Notes: a model not told the origin generated them from the sequence alone. 64,000 nucleotides of DNA from Georgenia sp. SYP-B2076 (GCF_003991205.1 NZ_RXOZ01000035.1:153587-217586); one strand, 5' to 3'; shown: positions 1 through 10,278, counted from the stretch's first letter. Translations and numbers: made by a program.

Positions 1-671
1 CGACCATCCGGATCGGTGCCATGGTCTTCTCCCTCCCGCGGCGCAAGCCCTGGGAAGTTGCCCGCCAGGCGGTGACCGTCGACCACCTCTCCGGCGGCCG
101 GCTCGTCATGCCGGTCGGCCTCGGTGCCGTCGACGACGGCGGGTACAGCCGGGTGTCGGGGGAGACCACCGACATCCGCACGCGCGCCCAGCTGCTCGAC
201 GACACCCTCGCCATCCTCGACCGCGCCTGGACGGGCGAGCCGTTCAGCTACGACGGCACGCATCACCACGTGCGCCACATGGTCTTCCGTCCGACGCCGG
301 TCCAGTCGCCCATCCCTATCTGGGTGGTGGGCGCCTGGCCGGCGCCGCGGTCCATGCGCCGTGCCAGCACGCGGCAGGGCGTCCTCCCGGCCAACATCGC
401 GAACCCGATGGAACCGCTGCCCCCCGAGGAGATCGCGAAGATGCTCGCGTGGGTGACCGAGCACCGCCCGCCGGACGCGGGGCCGTTCGACGTCGTCGTC
501 GAGGGGATCCTGCCGGCCGACCCCGGCGAGGCGCACGCGAGGATCCAGGGCCTGGCCGACGCCGGAGCCACCTGGTGGATCGAGTCCCGGTGGGACTTCG
601 ACCGGGAGACGCCGCAGACGCTGCTCGACCGGATCCGGCAGGGGCCGGTGCCGAGCGTCCAGCCCGGATAG
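1..671 (+). CDS. LLM-class flavin-dependent oxidoreductase, 3' part
   Basis: This is the C-terminal part of a bacterial luciferase-like monooxygenase; the reading frame is open to the left edge (codons start at base 3), so the true start lies outside the window. The visible part begins TIRIGAMVFSLPRRKPWE and continues with a VDHLSGGRLVMPVGLG block, the usual signature of the family in which F420 or FMN binds a TIM barrel. The substrate cannot be told. It ends at TAG 669-671 and is followed by a hairpin shared with the convergent thioredoxin gene. Two other members of the same superfamily occur at 23-25 kb, but they are not close copies of this one. Confidence 0.85.
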   Translation, partial: TIRIGAMVFSLPRRKPWEVARQAVTVDHLSGGRLVMPVGLGAVDDGGYSRVSGETTDIRTRAQLLDDTLAILDRAWTGEPFSYDGTHHHVRHMVFRPTPVQSPIPIWVVGAWPAPRSMRRASTRQGVLPANIANPMEPLPPEEIAKMLAWVTEHRPPDAGPFDVVVEGILPADPGEAHARIQGLADAGATWWIESRWDFDRETPQTLLDRIRQGPVPSVQPG

Positions 672-748
672 CCCCTCGCGGCTGCGGCCGAGGCCGCGGC
701 CCTGAAGGTCACCGCCCTCTCGGTCGCTGCGCGGCCGGGATGACGAAC

Positions 749-775
749 GCGCGGCCCACCATCGGTGGACCGCGC
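749..775. terminator. Bidirectional hairpin terminator
   Basis: GCGCGG (749-754) and CCACC (756-760) pair with GGTGG (764-768) and CCGCGC (770-775) around a three-base loop, with one internal C/A mismatch. It lies between the convergent luciferase-like gene and the thioredoxin gene and has no T-tract, as is common for GC-rich actinobacterial terminators. Confidence 0.6.
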
Positions 776-829
776 GCCGGAGAGCGGAAGCAGCTCAGTG
801 GTGAGGGCTCACCTCAGTGCTGCTGCGCC

Positions 830-1222
830 TCAGTGCTGGTGGCTGGCCTCGTGGTCGTGACCGGCCTCGTGCTCGGCGATCTGCTTGCGCACATCCTCCA
901 TGTCGAGCCCTCGGACGCCTTCGACGAGCTGCTCGAGGCTCTTCGCCGGCAGCGCGCCGGCCTGGGAGAACACCAGGATGCCGTCGCGGAACGCCATGAG
1001 GGTGGGGATCGCCGTGATCTGCAGCTGGGCTGCGAGCTGCTGCTCGGCCTCGGTGTCGACCTTGGCGAAGGTGATGTCGGTGTGGGTCTCCGACGCCTTC
1101 TCGTAGATCGGGCTGAACTGCTTGCACGGGCCGCACCAGTCGGCCCAGAAGTCGACCAGCGTGATGCCGTCGGTGCCGACCGTCTTCTCGAACTCTGCGG
1201 TGGTGAGGTTCTTCGTCGCCAT
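830..1222 (-). CDS. Thioredoxin
   Basis: A 130-residue cytoplasmic thioredoxin that would reduce protein disulfides using electrons from thioredoxin reductase. The WCGPC redox motif is at residues 29-33, preceded by VDFWAD, and the conserved cis-proline loop reads ITAIPTLMAF. The C-terminus carries a short His-rich extension (HEAGHDHEASHQH) that is not part of the fold and could bind metal. The ATG at 1220-1222 is preceded by a good ribosome binding site (GAAGGAGA). No thioredoxin reductase gene is adjacent. The neighbours are a convergent oxidoreductase and a tiny basic protein upstream on the same strand. Confidence 0.93.
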   Translation of the reverse strand: MATKNLTTAEFEKTVGTDGITLVDFWADWCGPCKQFSPIYEKASETHTDITFAKVDTEAEQQLAAQLQITAIPTLMAFRDGILVFSQAGALPAKSLEQLVEGVRGLDMEDVRKQIAEHEAGHDHEASHQH

Positions 1223-1330
1223 GCTGTATCTCCTTCGTCCGGTGGCTCAGGGAGTACAACGCCTGGGCGCCCCAGACATTCCTGGCCTACAGGCCGCGGC
1301 AGCGCGGCGCGTGTCCGGGGCTCCGCCGGG

Positions 1331-1480
1331 TCAGATCTTGGGCTTGCCCCGGCGCTGGGTGGCCTTGGCCAGCAGCTCCCTCGCCTTGCGCTGGTTTTCG
1401 GGTTTGGCTGCCTCACGCTTGATGATCTGGATGGCCTTGATGGCCAGGCCGCTCTTGGCGGCCTTTCCCAGAAAGCCCAT
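1331..1480 (-). CDS. Small basic hypothetical protein, 49 aa
   Basis: A 49-residue protein starting MGFLGKAAKSGLAIKAIQ, rich in Lys, Arg and Ala and predicted to form one or two amphipathic helices. The ATG at 1478-1480 is preceded by a strong GAGGAGG ribosome binding site, which decides the start over longer in-frame versions reaching back to 1615. I do not recognise a named family. The N-terminal hydrophobic face (FLGKAAKSGLAIKAIQII) suggests membrane or nucleic-acid association, but that is inference. It lies upstream of thioredoxin on the same strand, about 110 bp away, so it may be transcribed separately. Confidence 0.6.
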   Translation of the reverse strand: MGFLGKAAKSGLAIKAIQIIKREAAKPENQRKARELLAKATQRRGKPKI

Positions 1481-1669
1481 GGGTCCTCCTCGGGTCGGGA
1501 CGCCCGGAGGCGTCCGCAGGACTAGCCCTTGCGACGTTACGTCACACAACCGGGAGGCGGCCACCGGAGGAGCTGCCCCGATGACACGCGCGGCGGGCGA
1601 AGTGCGCCCGGCCATGGCGCGCGGGGCGGGCAGGGTGCGCCCGGCCGCGTGAAGTCGCCGGCCGGCCGG

Positions 1670-2518
1670 TCACCAGTCGCGCGCGGCGGGCCGCAGGCTC
1701 TCCAGGAAGGTGCCGAGCGCGGCGTTGACGCCGTTCGGGGCGTCCAGCGTCGCGAGGTGCCCGGCGTCGGGGACGGTGTTCACCCTCACGAGGTCCTTGC
1801 CGGCCCAGCGGCGCATGGAGGTGGCGACCGTGCCGGTCTTGTCACGCTCGCCGCGGATCAGGCAGAGCGGGACGGGGGTGCGGTAAAAGCGCTTACGGGC
1901 GCGGAGCAGGTCGGGGGAGCGCCACAGGTTCAGCAGCTCCTCGTGGCCCGCGCGGGCGTAGCACCGCTCGGCGTAGGCGCGTGCCGTCCGGGTCGTGGTC
2001 GCCCGGTTCGCGAGGACGGCGGGCAGCCGTCCCGCCGGCACGCGGCGGACCACCGCGGCCTTGACGAGGCGGACGAGTCGCTCGCCGAGGGAGATCCGGC
2101 CGGTGTTGGACGCCGCACCGATGACGACGAGGGCGCGGACATGGTCCGGGGCGCGTCGAACGAAGGCCTGGCTGATGTTGCCGCCGAGGCCCTGGCCGAC
2201 CAGGACCGGACGCACGATGGAGAGTGTCTCGAGCAGCACGCGCAGGTCGTCCACCGCCCGCGCGGGGTCGAACGGCTCCGCCGGCGTGCCCGGGCCGAAC
2301 GGCACCTCCGACGGCTGCGAGAGGCCGTGCCCCGGCAGGTCCCACGTCACGACCCGGTACCCCGCCTCGAGGAGGTACGCGACCTGCGCGTCGAAGACCG
2401 TGTGGTCCATGCCGGCGTCGTGGGTCATCACCACCGGGTCGCCCTGCCCGTGGGCCCAGTAGTGCAGGCCGCAGCCGTTGACCTGGATGATTGCGCCGCC
2501 GTCGGACAGAGTTGCCAT
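1670..2518 (-). CDS. Alpha/beta hydrolase-fold protein lacking the nucleophile Ser
   Basis: A 282-residue single-domain alpha/beta hydrolase fold. Visible landmarks are the oxyanion-side DAG loop (residues 34-36), the strand [10 protein letters not shown], an acid loop (GERDKTG) and the C-terminal histidine in [11 protein letters not shown]. The nucleophile elbow, normally G-x-S-x-G, reads VGQGLGG at residues 107-113: the serine position is glycine (codon GGC, bases 2189-2191). An AGC to GGC change would explain it. The protein may therefore be non-catalytic or use another chemistry. It is transcribed leftward from a likely leaderless promoter and is divergent from proA. Confidence 0.85.
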   Translation of the reverse strand: MATLSDGGAIIQVNGCGLHYWAHGQGDPVVMTHDAGMDHTVFDAQVAYLLEAGYRVVTWDLPGHGLSQPSEVPFGPGTPAEPFDPARAVDDLRVLLETLSIVRPVLVGQGLGGNISQAFVRRAPDHVRALVVIGAASNTGRISLGERLVRLVKAAVVRRVPAGRLPAVLANRATTTRTARAYAERCYARAGHEELLNLWRSPDLLRARKRFYRTPVPLCLIRGERDKTGTVATSMRRWAGKDLVRVNTVPDAGHLATLDAPNGVNAALGTFLESLRPAARDW

Positions 2519-2524
2519 GGACAG

Positions 2525-2530
2525 AACTTA
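2525..2530 (-). promoter_or_regulatory. -10 element of a probable leaderless promoter
   Basis: On the minus strand TAAGTT is followed by exactly six bases and then the ATG of the alpha/beta hydrolase gene at 2518, which has no ribosome binding site. This fits a TANNNT -10 box whose transcript starts at the start codon. Confidence 0.5.
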
Positions 2531-2593
2531 ACGAACTTGCTGGCCGCGCCCCATCCGGGAACCATGCGGCGTCGCGCGCCGGTGGCGCCGGCC

Positions 2594-2647
2594 CGACGGC
2601 GGTGCCCAGCAGGTGGCGCCCGACGGCGGTGCCCACCAGGTGGCGCC
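2594..2647. repeat. Two tandem copies of a 27-bp repeat
   Basis: CGACGGCGGTGCCCA followed by GCAGGTGGCGCC is repeated as 2594-2620 and 2621-2647, differing at one base (AGCAGG versus ACCAGG). It fills the divergent intergenic region between the hydrolase and proA promoters. Confidence 0.8.
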
Positions 2648-2674
2648 GCGCTACCCGCCGGCGATGGCCCCATC

Positions 2675-2680
2675 TACGCT
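2675..2680 (+). promoter_or_regulatory. -10 element of the proA leaderless promoter
   Basis: TACGCT is followed by six bases (GGTCCC) and the ATG of proA at 2687. There is no purine-rich ribosome binding site, so the transcript probably begins at the A of the start codon. Confidence 0.5.
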
Positions 2681-2686
2681 GGTCCC

Positions 2687-4033
2687 ATGAGCGAGACCCT
2701 TGTCACTCCCGCGCAGGAGCCCGCGTCCGCGGCCATCGGCAGTGCCGCGACCCCAGGTGGTTCGGTCGGCGTCGCCGTCACCGACGTGGCCCGCGCGGCG
2801 AAGAAGGCGTCCCGGGTGCTCGCGACCGCGACCCGCGCGACCAAGGACGCCGCCCTCCTCGCGATGGCCGACGCGCTCGTCGCCGACGCGCCGCGCATCG
2901 TCGCGGCGAACGCCGAGGACCTCGAGCGCGGCCGCGCCACCAACATGACGACCTCGCTGCTGGACCGCCTCGCGCTAGACGAGACGCGCATCGGCGCCAT
3001 CGCGGACGCCCTGCGGGAGCTCGCCGCGCTGCCCGACCCGGTCGGCGAGGTCGTCCGCGGGTCGACGCTGCCCAACGGCCTGCGCCTGCGCCAGGTGCGC
3101 GTGCCCATGGGCGTGGTCGGCATGATCTACGAGGCCCGTCCCAACGTCACCGTCGACGCCGCGGGCCTGGCGCTGAAGTCCGGCAACGCCGTGATCCTGC
3201 GTGGCGGCTCGGCCGCGGCCAGCTCGAACGCCGTCATCGTGGGCGTCCTCGGCGACGCGCTGGCGGCCCGGGGCCTCCCGCGGGAGCTCATCCAGTCCAT
3301 CGACGCCTACGGCCGCGCTGGCGCCGTCGAGCTCATGCGCGCCCGCGGCCTGGTGGACGTGCTGGTGCCGCGGGGCGGCGCGGACCTCATCCAGACCGTC
3401 GTGCGCGAGTCCGTCGTCCCCGTCATCGAGACCGGGGTGGGCAACTGCCACATCTTTGTCGACGCCAGCGCCGACGTCGCCAAGGCGGTGCCGATCGTGC
3501 TCAACTCCAAGACCCAGCGCACCGGCGTGTGCAACGCGGCCGAGACGCTGCTGGTCCACCGGGACGTCGCGCGTGCCTTCCTGCCCGCCGTGCTCGCCGC
3601 GCTGCGGGAGGAGGACGTGACCATCCACGGCGACGACGACGTCGCCGCCGTCGCCCCGACCGTCCCCGGCGGGCTGCGGTTCGAGGCCGCGACCGAGGCG
3701 GACTGGGAGACCGAGTACCTGTCCCTCGACCTCGCGGTCAAGGTCGTCGACTCCCTCGACGAGGCGCTCGAGCACATCTCCCGCTACTCCTCCGGCCACA
3801 CGGAGGTCATCTGCACCCAGGACGTCACCTCGGTGCGCCGCTTCACGACCGAGCTCGACTCCGCGGCGCTGATCGTCAACGCGTCCTCCCGCTTCACCGA
3901 CGGCGGCCAGCTCGGTCTCGGCGCGGAGATCGGCATCTCCACCCAGAAGCTCCACGCCCGCGGCCCCATGGGGCTGGCCGAGCTGACGACGACGACGTGG
4001 ATCGTCGAGGGGGACGGTCAGATCCGCGAGTGA
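2687..4033 (+). CDS. proA: Glutamate-5-semialdehyde dehydrogenase (gamma-glutamyl phosphate reductase)
   Basis: A 448-residue cytoplasmic enzyme that reduces gamma-glutamyl phosphate to glutamate-5-semialdehyde with NADPH, the second step of proline synthesis. It shows the ProA signatures [21 protein letters not shown], the cofactor region [35 protein letters not shown] and the catalytic-cysteine segment [14 protein letters not shown]. The ending includes [33 protein letters not shown]. The N-terminus is about 25 residues longer than usual and Ala/Thr-rich. The ATG at 2687 was chosen because it sits six bases after a TACGCT -10 box. No proB gene is adjacent in the window. MoxR follows 90 bp downstream. 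Confidence 0.97.
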   Translation: MSETLVTPAQEPASAAIGSAATPGGSVGVAVTDVARAAKKASRVLATATRATKDAALLAMADALVADAPRIVAANAEDLERGRATNMTTSLLDRLALDETRIGAIADALRELAALPDPVGEVVRGSTLPNGLRLRQVRVPMGVVGMIYEARPNVTVDAAGLALKSGNAVILRGGSAAASSNAVIVGVLGDALAARGLPRELIQSIDAYGRAGAVELMRARGLVDVLVPRGGADLIQTVVRESVVPVIETGVGNCHIFVDASADVAKAVPIVLNSKTQRTGVCNAAETLLVHRDVARAFLPAVLAALREEDVTIHGDDDVAAVAPTVPGGLRFEAATEADWETEYLSLDLAVKVVDSLDEALEHISRYSSGHTEVICTQDVTSVRRFTTELDSAALIVNASSRFTDGGQLGLGAEIGISTQKLHARGPMGLAELTTTTWIVEGDGQIRE

Positions 4034-4122
4034 GCGGGGTCGCGGACCTGCCGGGCCGGTCGCGCCGTCGCGGGAGTGCGATAGTGATGCGGGCCACACC
4101 GTAGATGAGGCACCATCTGGGG

Positions 4123-5093
<971 letters not shown>

Positions 5094-5097
<4 letters not shown>

Positions 5098-6404
5098 CCG
5101 CGCGCGGCCCGACGCCGCCGGGCCCGACGCCGCCCGGCGCGACGCCGCCCGGCGCGACCGTGCGGGGCCTGACGGCGCGCGGCTGGGCGTTCCTGGGCGC
5201 CGGCGTGACCATCGTGGTCGGGGCCGCGCTGCTCGGCTTCCCGGACCTCACCCGGATCGGCGTCCTCCTCGCCGTCCTCCCGCTGCTCGCGCTGGCCAGC
5301 GTCTGGCGACGCACCCCGCAGATCGCGGCGCGGCGCCTGGCGCCGGCGGTGCTCCGCCCGGGAGAGTCGGCGCAGGTGCGGGTCGAGCTGCGCAACGAGG
5401 GACGCCGCGGCACCCTGCCCCACCTGGCAAGGGAGCACGTCGACCCCCAGCTGGGCCACGGCCCCCACGTCGTCCTGCCGCGTCTGGCTCCGGGCGAGCG
5501 CGAGGACCTCACCTACACGATCCGCGGCGCCGCGCGCGGCCGGTACGTTCTCGGCCCTGTCGCGCTGGGCCTGCAGGATCCGTTCGGCCTGACCCTGAGC
5601 CGGGGGGCGCTGCGCGAGACGGCCGAGGTGCTCGTCCTGCCGCGCGTCGAACCACTCGGCGGCGGTGGGCACCGGTGGCACGGCGGGGCGGGGGAGCGGC
5701 CGATGCCGCACATGGTCGCGTCGCAGGGGGAGGACGACCTCAGCACGCGGTTCTACCGCCAGGGCGACGACCTGCGGCGCATCCACTGGCCCGCCACCGC
5801 CCACCGTGCCGAGCTCATGGTCCGCCAGGAGGAGCGTCCCGCCCGGCGCCGGGCGGTGCTCGTGCTCGGCCCGCGTCCCGCAGACCCTCCGGCGGGCGGC
5901 GGACCGAGCTTCGAGTGGGCCGTGAGCGCGCTGGCCTCGGTCGCCGTGTATCTCGCCGGGCAGGGGTATGCCGTCCACCTCGTCAGCGCCGAGACCGTGC
6001 GCGAGGGCAGGGCGGCCCGGGCGCTGGGCGTCGACGCCGTCCTGCGGTGCCTCGCCGTAGCCGCGCCGGACGCCGGCGACGTCGAGCCCGTCCTCCGCGC
6101 CGCCCGCGCGATCACGGCAGGGGTGCTGGTCGCCGCGGTCACCGCCGACGACGGGCCCGCGGTCCGGCGGCTCACCCGGGCCCGCGCGCCCGGCACGATC
6201 GGCGTCCTGCTCCTCGACGGCGCGTCGGGGGCTCCCGGCGGCCAGGCCCCGGTCCCGGGACCCGCCGGCGCGAACGGCGTCGCCGACCTGGTCCGTGCCG
6301 CGCGCGCCGCGGGCTGGCGGGCCGCCGTCGTCCGGCCGGGCGCCGGCGTCGCCGAGACCTGGGACCGGGTCACGGCCACCGGACCGAGGCCGGTGCCGGC
6401 GTGA
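5094..6404 (+). CDS. DUF58 domain-containing protein
   Basis: A 436-residue protein with two membrane segments near the N-terminus (AFLGAGVTIVVGAALLGF and IGVLLAVLPLLALASVW). A large region follows carrying the DUF58 core FYRQGDDLRRIHWPATAHRAELMVRQ. These proteins accompany MoxR ATPases, and their biochemical role is not settled. The N-terminus begins with a short tandem repeat (TPPGPTPPGATPPGAT) encoded by 15-bp DNA repeats. It overlaps MoxR by ATGA and the transglutaminase gene by GTGA, so the three are coupled. The C-terminal third is Ala/Gly-rich with several predicted beta-alpha units resembling a von Willebrand-type fold; that last point is inference. Confidence 0.88.
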
Positions 6405-8770
6405 ACGCGGGGGGCCGGTGGGGCGACGGCCGGTGGGGCGACGCGGCGCTGGCGGCGCTGACCACGGCCGTGGCGAGCTGGCCCCTGACCCGCCTGATGC
6501 AGGAGCAGGCGTGGGTGGGGCCCACGTTCGCCGCCTTCGTCGTCGTGGCCGGTTCGGGGGCGCTGGCCCGCACGGCGCGGTTCCCGGCGTGGGCGGTGGT
6601 GGCCGTCCAGACGTACGCCGCCGCGCTGGTCGTGTCCTGGTTCCTGGTGCCGGGCCACCACGTGCTCGGCGTCCCGCTGCCCTCGGCCTTCGCGGCGATG
6701 GCCGACCTGTGGTGGCAGGGGGTCGCGGCGATCCAGGTCGAGTCCGTCCCGGCCCGCTCCAGCCCCGGCCTGGTGCTCATCGTCGTCATGGCCATGACCG
6801 CGGTGGGCCTCGCGGTCGACGTCATCGCCGTGACCCTGCGGTCCCCGGCGCTGGCGGGGCTGCCGCTGCTCGTGGTGCTGAGCATCACCGCGTCGAACAC
6901 GGGGCAGCCGCTGCCCGCCAGGTACTTCCTCGTCACCGCCCCCGTCTGGCTGCTGCTCGTGGCGCGCCAGGGCATCGGGTCGGTGCGCGCCTGGGCGGAG
7001 CAGCACGGGCCGACGGCGGCGCACGGCGACGTGGTCGCGGGCCGCGGCGCCGACGCGGGAGACGGCGCCGACGTCGCGGCGGGCGGCGCACGCACGTACC
7101 GGTCGTGGGCGCAGACCCTCGGCGTGGTCACGGTGCTCCTCGCCGTTCTCCTCCCCGGTGTCGTGCCGCACCTGCCGCCCGTGGCGCTCGGGCAGGCGCC
7201 GGGCGCCGGACGCGGACCCGGGTTCGCCTCGGGCCGGGTCACGTTCACCGACACCCTCGACCTCGCCGCCGACCTGAGGAGCCCGAGCCGGCGGCCGGTG
7301 CTGCGCTACCGCACCGACGACGTCCGGCCCCCGCCGCTGCGCGTGACCGTGAGCACCCGGTACGACGACGGCCGGTGGTGGCCGCCGGCGAGCGACGGCG
7401 CGTCCGGCGCGGCGCAGCCCGCGCTCTCGCCGACCGGCGGGCCGGAGGTCGAGCGGGCCACGATGTCCCTGACCGTGGTCCACAACGAGCTGACGGCGCC
7501 GCAGGTGGCGCTGCCCCAGCCGCTGGGCGACGCCGACTTCGGGGAGATCCCCTGGGAGCTGGACCCCGTCACAGGAACGGTCCTCGTGGCCGGCCAGCCC
7601 GACAGCTACGAGGCGACGTACTGGCGCACCACCGGGCCGCTGCCCGTGGGCGTCGGGGACCCCGCGGCGCTCGGGCCCGTCGACCCGGAGCTGCTCCGCG
7701 TCGACGAGGCGTCCTGGGACCGCGTCCACGAGCTCGCCGCCACGCTCACCGCCGGCACCACCAACCAGGTGCAGGCCGCGATGGCGATCCAGGCCTACCT
7801 GCGCGGCGCCGCCTTCCGGTACTCCCTCACGCTCGCCGACCCCGTCGCCGGGCCCGACGGCCGGACCCTGGACCCGCTGAGCCACTTCCTGGTGACGAAG
7901 CAGGGGTACTGCGTCCAGTTCGCCTCCGCCATGGTGATGCTGTCGCGGGCCCACGGCATCCCGGCGCGCCTGGCGGTCGGCTTCCTGCCGGGGACGCGCG
8001 GGGCGGACGGCTCCCGCACGGTGGTGGCCGCCGACGCGCACGCCTGGCCGGAGCTGTACATCACCGGCCTCGGGTGGACCCGATTCGAACCCACCCCCGG
8101 CACGCGCACCGGCGCCGCCACGGCGTACGTCACGGAGCAGGACGCGGCCGCGCCCGTACCCACCGCGGAGGCGCCCACGGTGGCCCCGGAGCGGCGGAAC
8201 GGCGCGCCGGACGTCGGGGCCGTGAAGAGCGAGACGGGCGGCGGGGGGCTCTCCGCCGTCGGACCGGAGATCGCCCGCGCGGGCGTGCTGGCGCTCGCCG
8301 TCCTCCTGGCCGTGTCCGTGGTCCCGGCCGCCGGGCGCTGGCGCCGCTCGGCGGGGCGGCGGCGGGCCGGCGACGACGCCGCCCGCGTCGAGGGCGAGTG
8401 GCAGGCGTTGACGGCCACGCTGGCGGACCTCGGGGTCGCCGCGCCGGCGGGCGCCACGCCCCGGCAGGCCCGCGCCCACTACGCGCGGGCGACGGGCCTG
8501 GACGGGCCGAGCGCCGACGCGTTGTCCCGGGCCGCCACGCGGCTCGAGGACGCCCGGTACGCCCCGGGACGCGCGAATCTCGGCACGATGGCGGAGGACG
8601 TGCGGGAGGTCGCCACCCGGGTGCGGAGCACCCGGCCGTGGCGAATCCGACTGCGGGCGGGGTTGTGGCCGCGCAGCGGCGTGGCCGCGCTCCACGAGAT
8701 CACTGCCGGCCTCGGCGAGGTCGCCGGAGTGGTCCGTGAGCGTGTGCGGGGCGGCCACCGCAGGGGGTGA
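6401..8770 (+). CDS. Membrane transglutaminase-like protein (DUF3488/TgpA type)
   Basis: A 789-residue membrane protein. The first 200 residues hold several hydrophobic helices, residues 240-260 another, and an extracytoplasmic domain follows. Its transglutaminase-like core has the catalytic Cys504 (KQGYCVQFASAM), His547 (DAHAWPE) and a downstream FEPTPG. A further membrane helix (AGVLALAVLLAVSVVPAAG) precedes a cytoplasmic tail, the layout of the TgpA family. The GTG start at 6401 overlaps the DUF58 stop (GTGA). With MoxR and DUF58 it forms a classic three-gene cell-envelope operon; the substrate is unknown. Confidence 0.9.
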   Translation: MNAGGRWGDGRWGDAALAALTTAVASWPLTRLMQEQAWVGPTFAAFVVVAGSGALARTARFPAWAVVAVQTYAAALVVSWFLVPGHHVLGVPLPSAFAAMADLWWQGVAAIQVESVPARSSPGLVLIVVMAMTAVGLAVDVIAVTLRSPALAGLPLLVVLSITASNTGQPLPARYFLVTAPVWLLLVARQGIGSVRAWAEQHGPTAAHGDVVAGRGADAGDGADVAAGGARTYRSWAQTLGVVTVLLAVLLPGVVPHLPPVALGQAPGAGRGPGFASGRVTFTDTLDLAADLRSPSRRPVLRYRTDDVRPPPLRVTVSTRYDDGRWWPPASDGASGAAQPALSPTGGPEVERATMSLTVVHNELTAPQVALPQPLGDADFGEIPWELDPVTGTVLVAGQPDSYEATYWRTTGPLPVGVGDPAALGPVDPELLRVDEASWDRVHELAATLTAGTTNQVQAAMAIQAYLRGAAFRYSLTLADPVAGPDGRTLDPLSHFLVTKQGYCVQFASAMVMLSRAHGIPARLAVGFLPGTRGADGSRTVVAADAHAWPELYITGLGWTRFEPTPGTRTGAATAYVTEQDAAAPVPTAEAPTVAPERRNGAPDVGAVKSETGGGGLSAVGPEIARAGVLALAVLLAVSVVPAAGRWRRSAGRRRAGDDAARVEGEWQALTATLADLGVAAPAGATPRQARAHYARATGLDGPSADALSRAATRLEDARYAPGRANLGTMAEDVREVATRVRSTRPWRIRLRAGLWPRSGVAALHEITAGLGEVAGVVRERVRGGHRRG

Positions 8771-8799
8771 GCGGCGGCGTCGCGTGGGGGCGCGCTGCG

Positions 8800-8816
8800 G
8801 CGGCGCGACGCGCCGC
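8800..8816. terminator. GC palindrome, possible terminator
   Basis: GCGGCGCG and CGCGCCGC meet around a single A at 8808, which would fold as a six-pair stem with a five-base loop. It lies between the convergent transglutaminase and hydrolase genes. The surrounding 95 bp also hold an imperfect direct repeat of GCGCTGCGGCGGCG. Confidence 0.35.
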
Positions 8817-8865
8817 GGCCGGGGTCGCGCTGCGGCGGCGCTGCCGGGAGCGGGGGAGACGTCGC

Positions 8866-9657
8866 TCACCGCGCGCGCTCAGCCGCCGCGAAGAACTCCG
8901 CCAGCACGGGGCCGACGGCCTCGGGGACCATGTCGTGGTCCGTGCCGGGGACCACCCGGTGCTCGGCGTCGGGCAGGGCGCCCGCCGCGCCCGCCGCGGC
9001 GTCCACGAGCCTCGGCCAGGTCGCGTCGCCGCTGAGCACGAGGGTGGGCACGGTCACGGCGGCGAGCACCTGCGCGGGGACCGGCTCCGCGGTCAGTGAC
9101 GCGTCGTAGACGGCGGACTGCGCCATGGCCTCGAGCGCCGGCCAGAACGGCGCCTGGCGGATCTGGGCGATGACCTCGGCGGGCAGGCCGACGCCCTCGG
9201 CCTGGAAGAGTGAGACGGCGTCGCCGGGGCGTCCCGCCCCGATGAGGTCGCTCATCCGCGCCGCCAGGTCGGACGGCGACCGGGCGCTGCCGTCGCCCGT
9301 GACGGCCGGCGGCTCGAAGAGCGCGAGACGGGTGATCGGCAGCCCGGTCGCGGCGGCCCGCAGCGCGATGACCGCGCCGGAGGAGTACCCCAGGACCGAG
9401 ACGGGGGCGCCGACCTCGGCGATCAGGGCGGCGAGGTCCTCGACCTCCCGGTCGGCGGCGTAGGGCGGGGTGTCGCCGCTGTCACCCCGCGCGCGCCGGT
9501 CGTAGGTGTAGACCGTGAACCGCGGGGCCAGCTCGCGGGCGAGGGGCTCGCCGCGGCTGCGGTCGTTGAAGGCGCCGACGACGATGACGACGGGCGGACC
9601 GCCGCCCGTGCGGTCGAACGCGATGGGGGTGCCGTCGCGGGAGGTGACGATCTCCAT
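8866..9657 (-). CDS. Alpha/beta hydrolase
   Basis: A 263-residue alpha/beta hydrolase starting MEIVTSRDGTPIAFDRTGGG. The nucleophile elbow is GYSSG and the final histidine sits in GTDHDMVPEAVG, so the triad looks complete with an aspartate in the TLVLSGDATWP strand. The ATG at 9655-9657 has AAGGAG upstream. The substrate is unknown; the family includes esterases, epoxide hydrolases and haloperoxidase-like enzymes. A YCII-domain gene lies 69 bp upstream on the same strand and may be cotranscribed. Confidence 0.88.
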   Translation of the reverse strand: MEIVTSRDGTPIAFDRTGGGPPVVIVVGAFNDRSRGEPLARELAPRFTVYTYDRRARGDSGDTPPYAADREVEDLAALIAEVGAPVSVLGYSSGAVIALRAAATGLPITRLALFEPPAVTGDGSARSPSDLAARMSDLIGAGRPGDAVSLFQAEGVGLPAEVIAQIRQAPFWPALEAMAQSAVYDASLTAEPVPAQVLAAVTVPTLVLSGDATWPRLVDAAAGAAGALPDAEHRVVPGTDHDMVPEAVGPVLAEFFAAAERAR

Positions 9658-9726
9658 GCGGGTCTCCTTGGTGCGGTCCTCGGTGGCGTTGCCCGGTTCG
9701 TCAGGGGGCAGGTGGCAGGTCCGCCG

Positions 9727-10080
9727 TCATCCGTGCGCGTTCGCCGGGGCCGGGCGCTCGAGCAGCGGCCGGATCTCCACCGCGCCGTAGCCGGCGACCG
9801 GGTGCTGCGCGGCCACCTCGACCGCCTCGTCCAGGCTGGCGCACTCGATGAGCGCGTATCCGGCGATGACCTCTTTGGACTCGGTGAACGGGCCGTCGGA
9901 CAGCACCACCCGCTCGCCGCGGACCCGGACGGTCGTCGCCTCCCGGCTCGGGCGCAGCTGGCTCGTCCCGCGCATGACGCCCAGGCGTTCGGTGTCCTCA
10001 CTCCAGGTGCCGCAGCCCGGCGGCTCGGCGTCCGAGGCGTCCTCGCCCTCGGGCACGGCGATCAGCAGCAGGTATCGCAC
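9727..10080 (-). CDS. YCII-related (YciI family) protein
   Basis: A 117-residue protein beginning VRYLLLIAVPEGED and containing the family features SDGPFTESKEVIAGYALIECASLDEAVEVAAQHP and a final VEIRPL strand. YCII proteins are small ferredoxin-like-fold proteins, often linked in actinobacteria to ECF sigma factors or small-molecule metabolism; no sigma factor is adjacent here. The GTG at 10078-10080 is chosen because AGGAGGAG lies directly upstream; a longer version starting at 10107 lacks such a site. Function is unknown. Confidence 0.85.
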   Translation of the reverse strand: MRYLLLIAVPEGEDASDAEPPGCGTWSEDTERLGVMRGTSQLRPSREATTVRVRGERVVLSDGPFTESKEVIAGYALIECASLDEAVEVAAQHPVAGYGAVEIRPLLERPAPANAHG

Positions 10081-10142
10081 ATCTCCTCCTCGAGCCGGGA
10101 ACACCACGACCCTCCCACGGCCGGCCCCTCGAGGGAACGGCA

Positions 10143-10206
10143 GGGGACGCTCGGCGGTGGGGACGCTCGGCGGTGGGGACGCTCGGCGGTGCGGACGCTC
10201 GGCGGC
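10143..10206. repeat. Four tandem copies of a 16-bp repeat
   Basis: GGGGACGCTCGGCGGT is repeated at 10143-10158, 10159-10174, 10175-10190 and, with changes, 10191-10206. It lies between the divergent YCII and GNAT genes and may carry or separate their promoters. Confidence 0.85.
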
Positions 10207-10278
10207 GGGGATGGGCGGCGGCGGGAATGGACGACCGTGCCCGTGCGGTTGTCACTGCCGATCCCCGAGGAGGAACCG

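Noticed and set aside
449..1525. A long plus-strand open frame opposite the thioredoxin gene.
   Set aside because: It has no ribosome binding site or domain and is antisense to a clear WCGPC thioredoxin.
5753..8869. A very long open frame on the minus strand opposite the transglutaminase operon, and a similar one at 38368-41715 opposite the nuclease gene.
   Set aside because: Both are Arg/Gly/Ala/Pro-rich and are the usual antisense shadows of GC-rich coding sequence; the plus-strand genes have clear domains.
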